A program made the position numbers and the translations under genes. The notes under the pieces were generated by a model that was given only the letters and a program-made list of their open reading frames with translations, did no database searches and was not told the origin of the DNA. Shown here piece after piece: positions 18,501-22,688 of a stretch of 22,688 nt of DNA (positions are counted from its first letter, which is position 1; every line of letters begins with the position of its first letter). Source of the DNA: Acanthaster planci (lineage: Eukaryota > Echinodermata > Asteroidea > Valvatida > Acanthasteridae); assembly GCF_001949145.1 (NCBI RefSeq), contig NW_019091711.1, positions 102,150-124,837 on the forward strand, in the 5' to 3' direction.

Positions 18501-18820
18501 GAAAGATGAATTTGGGGGTAAGGTCATTTTGGAAGTCGTTTAAATACGTCCAAAAATGTATTTGATCTTAACGGAAGATCAAAATTTGAAAAAGGCGAAA
18601 GGCGTTACTAAAGTCGTAACCGAGAAACGGTTATCACATGCCGCGTATAAAAGTTACCTATTTTAGCGGGTGCAGCATTTTAATAAACAGCAATTATTTA
18701 GATCATATAAACATCACACAAAATAAATTAAGCCTGTCAACGCTAGATACAAAGCGCTATATATTACCAGATGGCATTAAAACCTTAGCTCACGGGCATT
18801 ATAGTGGTAATTTGGTATCC
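15535..18820 (+). pseudogene. Polinton-type family B DNA polymerase, E3 copy, nearly full length but broken
   Basis: This would be the replicative, probably protein-primed, DNA polymerase of the element. In order: an N-terminal domain (15535-16119) with GATYIPLPKYLVGKTAIINV; a zinc-finger-like CHKKYWCFKC near 16180; exonuclease motif I, YADFES, at about 16365-16382; Cys pairs (CHRCWIC, CVTC) and an endonuclease-VII-like DHCHVTGKYRGPAHASCN (about 16744-16797); exonuclease motif II, NLEKYDAHL; a YPYQYIDS motif III region near 17090-17115; motif A DANNLYGWAMSQPLP at 17558-17602; motif B, MNNSFLGKT, near 18050; motif C YTDTDS at 18350-18367; a C-terminal GKMKDEFGG and VTKVVTEKRL. Breaks include stops at 16132, 16970 and 18377 and frame slips near 16480, 17240, 17480 and 18160. 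Polymerase catalytic residues are still readable. The C-terminus (LAHGHY...) overlaps the 3' end of the opposing integrase. Confidence 0.9.
16640..16969 (+). other. Endonuclease-VII-like Cys/His motif inside the E3 PolB
   Basis: Within the 109-codon open stretch, CVTC followed by VRDHCHVTGKYRGPAHASCN gives the spacing of a recombination endonuclease VII-type (HNH/treble-clef) zinc site. Polymerases of this DANNLYG type commonly carry it between exonuclease motifs I and II, as I remember the family. The Asp-His-Cys-His core and the final Cys are intact. Whether it cleaves DNA or is only structural is unknown. Confidence 0.6.
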
Positions 18821-19785
18821 TCGGGTACTACTTAAAGTTCCTCTTTGACGAAACTTCTGTTTGGCCCGTTTAATAAGTAATATAAAGTGGGGCCCGTTTT
18901 TACCCGCCTGCCATTGACTCGTTTAAATTGGCTGGTGCGTTTTTCAATTTGATAAACGTCCACGGACCAGACTGGATCTGTCGCTCTTCTAACGGTCCCA
19001 CCCTCCTGCTCGCCCGGGTAATATAAATACCAAAAGACCACGCTTGGAGGTAATTCTCGCTTGCTTGCTCTTGGAGGCGCACTCGGTCTAATTTGACGGC
19101 TTCTGCGGACTCTTTGTCAATTAAACGCGTTTTTTCCTCGTTTAGCGATTTTATTACTTTAGGCAAGCGTTTCACCCATTCCACGTTACGTTCGCCTACG
19201 TTTAACATATCTTGCGCGTATTGATGACCAAATAAACGCTCGGCCAATGTACGGTTAAACCTTTCCACGATTCCCTGTGACCTATGAACGCCTGGCTCGC
19301 CCACTTCGATTTCTACTCCGTTCTTTTGTCACGAACTTTTTAAACTCGCTTTTAAATTCAGATCCAGAGGCTATCATTATAAATTTAGGCCAAGTCAGCA
19401 GCGATCTTTTATAAATTTGTTTCACAGCTTCAGACGTTTGATAGGCCGTTTTACTGATCAATGGCTCGGCTTCTTTATAACACGAGCCGACGTCTACTAC
19501 GGTCAAAGCGTATTTAAAAGTTTTACGATTCACTCGATCCCAAGGCAAGTATAATAAATCCATTGGATGCGCGTAATTGGGTTCGACTGATTCCGATTGC
19601 AACGTCACTGGTCTCGGTACGTAGTTTGGCGCGGGTAAATAAATTTGCCAAATGGCTTGCTTTTTTAACCAGTTTCTAATATTGACCTTGTGTGCACCGG
19701 TGTTTTCGTGTAAATGATCGACTGTGCTTTCACCTCACCAGTAGTCTTGCGGGCTATAAAATAATTTTGAAAATTCTTGCTCCAT
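18799..19785 (-). pseudogene. Polinton-type integrase, E3 copy, near complete but broken
   Basis: Starts at ATG 19785 with EFSKLFYSPQDYW, a TGA in place of the next codon, HLHENTGA, LKKQAIWQIYLPAPNYVPRP, then the first catalytic Asp region (MDLLYLPWDRVNRKTFKYAL). The expected second Asp is replaced: IMIASGSEF, where E1 has VDSGSEF. A frame slip near 19300 is followed by GEPGVHRSQGIVERFNRTLA, with the catalytic Glu intact, LFGHQYAQDML, NVEWVKRLP, another slip near 19030 and LYYPGEQEGGTVRRATDPVW. GPNRSFVKEEL is followed by a stop (18832-18834) where E1 has Gln; in the same frame the family end VVPEDTKLP continues to TAA 18801-18799. The gene therefore originally overlapped the 3' end of PolB. 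Confidence 0.87.
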
Positions 19786-19796
19786 TTTAAATTAAA

Positions 19797-20024
19797 TTAA
19801 CTAAACCGATAAGCTAAAAACCCGACTAAAGCCGTCCCGGATGTAATCCATGTAAAATGCAATTACAGCCAATCACAAGGATGGAGGGTATGGGATAATT
19901 TATTCTTATCGAGCTGTCTTTTAAATCTGACGCTCGTACCATAAGACGTTAAGCCATGTGCTCCATATATAATAGATGTCGTTGGCTCTAATAAACGATT
20001 TAATGTTGCAACGTACATTTTCAT
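19797..20024 (-). pseudogene. Tail of the minor-virion-type gene joined to an unplaced ORF
   Basis: The last codons (FTWITSGTALVGFLAYRFS, stop 19799-19797) match the tail of the E1 gene ending at 9074, and the position, 11 bp before the integrase ATG, is the same. Upstream in the same frame, after a TAA at 19865-19863, is a 53-codon open frame from ATG 20024 (MKMYVATLNRLLEPTTSIIY, then GAHGLTSYGTSVRFKRQL). This does not resemble the expected upstream part (LSDFYTP, RHDLALE). Either E3 was cut at about 19865-19885 and joined to other sequence with the frame kept by chance, or this copy encodes a different protein with a shared tail. Confidence 0.45.
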
Positions 20025-20385
20025 TTTTTATCATGGGGGTCTTCACCCTTACCTTTTGTGAGTAATTTGAAATACATACGTTTGCGTCCATCTTTACTCA
20101 ACGATTAATGGGCTTTAATGTGCCTTCTTCTCTACTTTTTTCTGTCATTTTATTCTTGCTCGCGTTATAGACATTCAATGAAATGTATGGAATAGTGATG
20201 GTGTCTTTTTATTGCTAAGCAATAAATTTGAATGCTGCATAATTAATGTCGGCCAGGGCATTATTTTCCTGTTTCACGTAATTTTGATATCCAGTTATGT
20301 CCGATGGTTTGGATTTCCGGGGATTCCAAATGTATAGGTGGGTTGAATGCCACAACATGTCGTTTCTGGCATCACAATTAAAAGT
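20025..20385 (-). other. Possible decayed coding remnants, unidentified
   Basis: One minus frame has sense-like segments broken by stops, for example HLYIWNPRKSKPSDITGYQN and YVKQENNALADINYAAFKFI at about 20230-20350, and SISLNVYNASKNKM-like sequence near 20150. No family was recognised. The run continues the strand of the ORFs on both sides, so it may be part of the same decayed gene block. Chance is possible. Confidence 0.25.
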
Positions 20386-20583
20386 TCACATTTTTCGCCT
20401 TTGTGTTGATAATATATCTGTAAAAACAAGAACAATTTTCTTGTCATTTATAAGTTTTATAACTACATTCTTTAGATTAATAAAAGGTCTAGATACTGTG
20501 TTTGGGACTTTAAATTTTTGATTGAGCAATTCGTGGTCATCAGCTACAATATATGTCTTGGTTATCAAACTTTTATATATCAC
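20386..20583 (-). CDS. Unidentified 65-aa ORF in the remnant block
   Basis: An open frame from ATG 20583 contains KTYIVADDHELLNQKFKVPN and INLKNVVIKLINDKKIVLVF, reading like a small alpha/beta protein. It lies 38 bp downstream of the Cys/His-rich gene on the same strand. YIVADDH echoes YIVSDDH in the E1 gene at 7561, and both are followed by an Asn-rich, charged stretch; this may hint at a common family but is too short to claim. The ATG is preceded by an AT-rich ATAAAGTGATAT leader. Confidence 0.35.
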   Translation of the reverse strand: MIYKSLITKTYIVADDHELLNQKFKVPNTVSRPFINLKNVVIKLINDKKIVLVFTDILSTQRRKM

Positions 20584-20621
20584 TTTATAAAATTTATTTG
20601 TTTAAGAAAAATATCACTTTT

Positions 20622-20948
20622 TTAACTCGCGAGGATTGAGGCTTGGGGGTCATTAATTACTTTAGGTCCACAGAAATAATATTGCGAAATATATTTCTGA
20701 TGTTTACAAAACAGAGCCTCGTGACAATCGTTGCATCTTTGCTTTGTCTTTCCGTGTGGACAGACGGGGCGACAAGTCTTCCATTTGTATTTATAAAGTC
20801 CGTGTTTACAATTAAGACCCTTTAAACGTTTTTCTCTACACAGACAGCAATATGCTATATGTTCTCCAGTTTTATCTGTAATTTAAATTCACTTAGTAGT
20901 TTCTCTTTTGCATCTTGCACAACATTTTGTTTCTTGAGTTGTTAACAT
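20622..20948 (-). pseudogene. Cys/His-rich zinc-motif protein, two internal stops
   Basis: The minus frame from ATG 20948 runs 108 codons to TAA 20624-20622, with TGA and TAA stops two codons apart near 20890. It begins MLTTQETKCCARCKRET and carries CCLCREKR, NCKHGLYKYKWKTC, CPHGKTKQRCNDC and CKHQKY. The recurring unit C-x-H-(G/Q)-x(n)-C-x-x-C resembles the short 'CxHxxxxxxCxxC' repeats seen in proteins of giant viruses and some eukaryotes, likely binding zinc. It was not found by ATG-to-stop ORF calling because of the stops. Its place upstream of other minus remnants suggests another element gene, but ownership by E3 is not shown. Confidence 0.6.
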
Positions 20949-21025
20949 ACTTATTTATTTCTTTGGTCCTTAACTATGAATAATGCCTGGGCCTGGGTCC
21001 AAGTTCAGACAAAAAAAGGTGAGTT

Positions 21026-21159
21026 GTATAGTAAATGAGAGCGATGGGGATTTGAACACTTGGAACTAAGTTTTTACCCGGAGACGACAGAGAGGGGTAG
21101 AAACTTGGGTCTAAGTGTCCAAATACATATAGGCTACCCAGCACTCTCGTTTACTATAC
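21026..21159. mobile_element. Foldback (MITE-like) element, 134 bp
   Basis: GTATAGTAAATGAGAGCG at the left end pairs with CACTCTCGTTTACTATAC at the right end. Inner parts also pair (ACACTTGGAACTAAGTTT with AAACTTGGGTCTAAGTGT), with a short centre. This near-palindromic layout is typical of small non-autonomous foldback DNA elements. No clear target-site duplication was seen. Confidence 0.65.
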
Positions 21160-21470
21160 CACTGCAAACACACGTATGAAGCCATAGGGGTGATTTTCTC
21201 TGGGGAGAAATATTTACAAAATTCATGGGTTAAGCCACTGAAAAATGAAAAGAAAATGACAGATGAGGAAGTAAGCTTTATTTTGATATGTGTTTTGAAC
21301 ACCTGTGAAACTTATGAGTATTTTCCCTGATTTTTGAAGTGGGGATATTTATCACTGTTGTCTATGGCAACTGATACACTGTTCTGAAAGTACTGGCTCC
21401 CTTTACTGCATGGATTTTTGTTATCGGTGTGAACACGAATCGCGGGCTGAATCTCGGGCTTAATCGCGGG

Positions 21471-21604
21471 TAGCCTTTCCTCAAGGCCTTCGTGGCTGTG
21501 CGTGTGTAACTGCAAAGCGACTGGAAAGGAGACCAGGCGATTGGCGTCTCCAGTCGCTTTGCGGTTACACACACAGCCACTACGAAGGCCTTGACGAAAG
21601 GCTA
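21471..21604. mobile_element. Foldback (MITE-like) element, about 134 bp
   Basis: A left arm of about 60 bases starting TAGCCTTTCCTCAAGGCC (21471-21533) pairs with the right arm ending GGCCTTGACGAAAGGCTA (21546-21604), with an insertion of four bases on each side and a few mismatches; the loop is about 12 bases. Both flanks carry TAA(A)TCGCGGG nearby, possibly a larger direct-repeat context. The arms would form a long stem in RNA. Confidence 0.75.
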
Positions 21605-21624
21605 AATCGCGGGCTACCTTCAGC

Positions 21625-21648
21625 CATGGAGGAAGGAATTCCTCCATG
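21625..21648. repeat. Short hairpin
   Basis: CATGGAGGA and its exact complement TCCTCCATG enclose a 6-base loop, just beyond the 21471-21604 foldback. Confidence 0.6.
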
Positions 21649-21668
21649 CTTCAGCCTAGTCTTGTTTT

Positions 21669-21758
21669 CAAGACGTTAGTGCTTGATAGCGGACACCGTA
21701 TAGTGCGCCCCCTAACGACTCATAATTAGACTGTGCGCCAGCTCGCACTAACGTCTTG
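21669..21758. repeat. Inverted repeat with 14-bp perfect arms
   Basis: CAAGACGTTAGTGC (21669-21682) and GCACTAACGTCTTG (21745-21758) are exact reverse complements, 62 bases apart. The right arm is shared with the 21746-22280 pair, so the motif occurs three times in 600 bases. Confidence 0.7.
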
Positions 21759-22280
21759 GGAATCTTGCAGCAGGGTTTTAACTTGTTCTTTATTTTTCCC
21801 TCCGCTTTCCAAGGGAACCAATCAGCACTCGCTAAATTACATGCATAGTCAATTTCGATGACCTCAATAATACACCATGGTATGGTCACATGAATCATGG
21901 CTGTCGCCAGTCCCGTCAACACACTCCAGACATGACAACACAAACGTTCGTACGGAGTTAGCACGGAGTATATACCAAAGATCGTATTGCGCCGAAGGCG
22001 CAAGATGGATAACTCTGCCTAAAAGATGTAATTACCATTAACGTCATTTGAGCAAGCTATACACCTGCGCAGTTCACAGTAATGCTTTGGCGCAGGCTCA
22101 ACAGGTACACGTGCCTGCCGCGGCGCCTGCGCCTATGCATTAATGTGCTTGGCGCACGCGTATTGCTTGCACAAATGGCGCCTATGTGATTACAACGTTT
22201 TACGTGTGTTCACGGTGAAGTTCGCCATCTTACGTCGTATTGGGATCCCTCTGTCCTGCAAGATTCCCAAGACGTTTGTG
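21746..22280. mobile_element. Candidate non-autonomous DNA transposon with 25-bp terminal inverted repeats
   Basis: The 25 bases at 21746-21770 and those at 22256-22280 are reverse complements with one mismatch (CACTAACGTC... and ...GACGTTTGTG). The ends start CACTA/CACAA, which recalls CACTA (EnSpm) elements, but no 2-3 bp target duplication is evident and the inside (485 bp) has no transposase. It may instead be two oppositely oriented copies of a short repeat. Confidence 0.4.
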
Positions 22281-22688
22281 AGAGTAAGTAAAAACTCCTT
22301 GTTCGAGGGCGCTCTTCGACAGAAATGAAACAACTATCGATCACTGACGTCGTGGGCCAAGACTAACTTCAGCCTAGACTCATAAACGACAATTTCGTCG
22401 GGACCTGTTTACGGGTATACCTTCAGCCCGGCCGTTTTCCAATACTCAACTTCGTCTCCGTTGAGGCTTCGTGTAGGAGTCCAATCCTCGAATGTGGGCC
22501 TGAAGCGTTTAACTTAATTTAGAGTACTGTAATGTTTGGCTCTTTTGCATCTTAGTTGATATTTTGTGCCACTATCAGACTTACTATTGTGCTTATAACT
22601 TCGAAGTCAGGAAGTAAATAAAACAGTTGAAGCATGAAATGGAGCCCCAGTCGAGTAATGGAAAACGGGTTTTAATCGTTGGGTAGTC

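Larger units (their letters stand above)
20949..22688. other. Repeat-rich flank, no gene supported
   Basis: No gene is supported here. The 111-codon minus frames at 21312-21647 and 21668-22003, and the 61-codon plus frame at 22143-22328, run through foldbacks and inverted repeats and carry no family motif. The stretch holds at least two foldback elements and a pair of 25-bp inverted repeats, and turns GC-rich around 22050-22170. It may be the host flank of the element cluster. Confidence 0.55.

Noticed and set aside
21312-22003. Two 111-codon minus-strand ORFs
   Set aside because: They run through foldback arms and inverted repeats, have no family motif and shift with the repeat structure.

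Overview
This window looks like animal nuclear DNA, probably from a marine invertebrate; I cannot name the species. It is AT-rich, with long non-coding stretches, GT-AG spliced exon candidates, foldback repeats, a minisatellite and many decayed copies of a large virus-like DNA transposon. No bacterial operon, rRNA, tRNA or CRISPR array was seen.

The main content is a cluster of broken Polinton/Maverick-like elements, recognised from a retroviral-type (rve, DDE) integrase lying tail-to-tail with a protein-primed-type family B DNA polymerase, plus small virion-type genes. At least three separate copies of the integrase/PolB module are present. E1 (about 4.96-11.45 kb) is the most complete: small genes on both strands, a capsid-like fragment, a minor-virion-type gene, integrase (+) and the C-terminal half of PolB (-). 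E2 (about 12.76-14.62 kb) is an older fragment with integrase (+) and PolB (-). E3 (about 14.65-19.88 kb) has an upstream gene, a nearly whole PolB (+), then integrase (-) and the tail of the minor-virion-type gene. A fourth set of coding remnants (about 19.8-20.95 kb, -) includes a Cys/His-rich zinc-motif gene. A stray piece of an element's PolB-proximal end lies at about 0.14-0.78 kb, inverted relative to E3. Every PolB and integrase copy carries stops, frameshifts, deletions or lost catalytic residues, so nothing here looks able to move by itself.

Layout: 1-145 unassigned; 145-782 element fragment (-); 783-1844 no gene seen; 1845-3147 candidate host gene (+) with three phase-compatible exons, the first resembling the start of a SAM domain; 3148-4957 AT-rich, no gene; 4958-11.45 kb E1; 11.45-11.60 kb minisatellite abutting the broken PolB; 11.6-12.76 kb unassigned; 12.76-14.62 kb E2; 14.65-19.88 kb E3; 19.8-20.95 kb further remnants; 20.95-22.69 kb repeat-rich DNA with foldbacks and inverted repeats.

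In an intact element the pieces would work together: PolB would copy linear DNA from a protein primer, the integrase would insert it, and the capsid-type proteins would package it. The tight packing (divergent ATGs 20 bp apart, convergent genes 12 bp apart or overlapping, AT-rich TATA-like motifs next to start codons) is virus-like. Family names come from remembered motifs; no database search was run.
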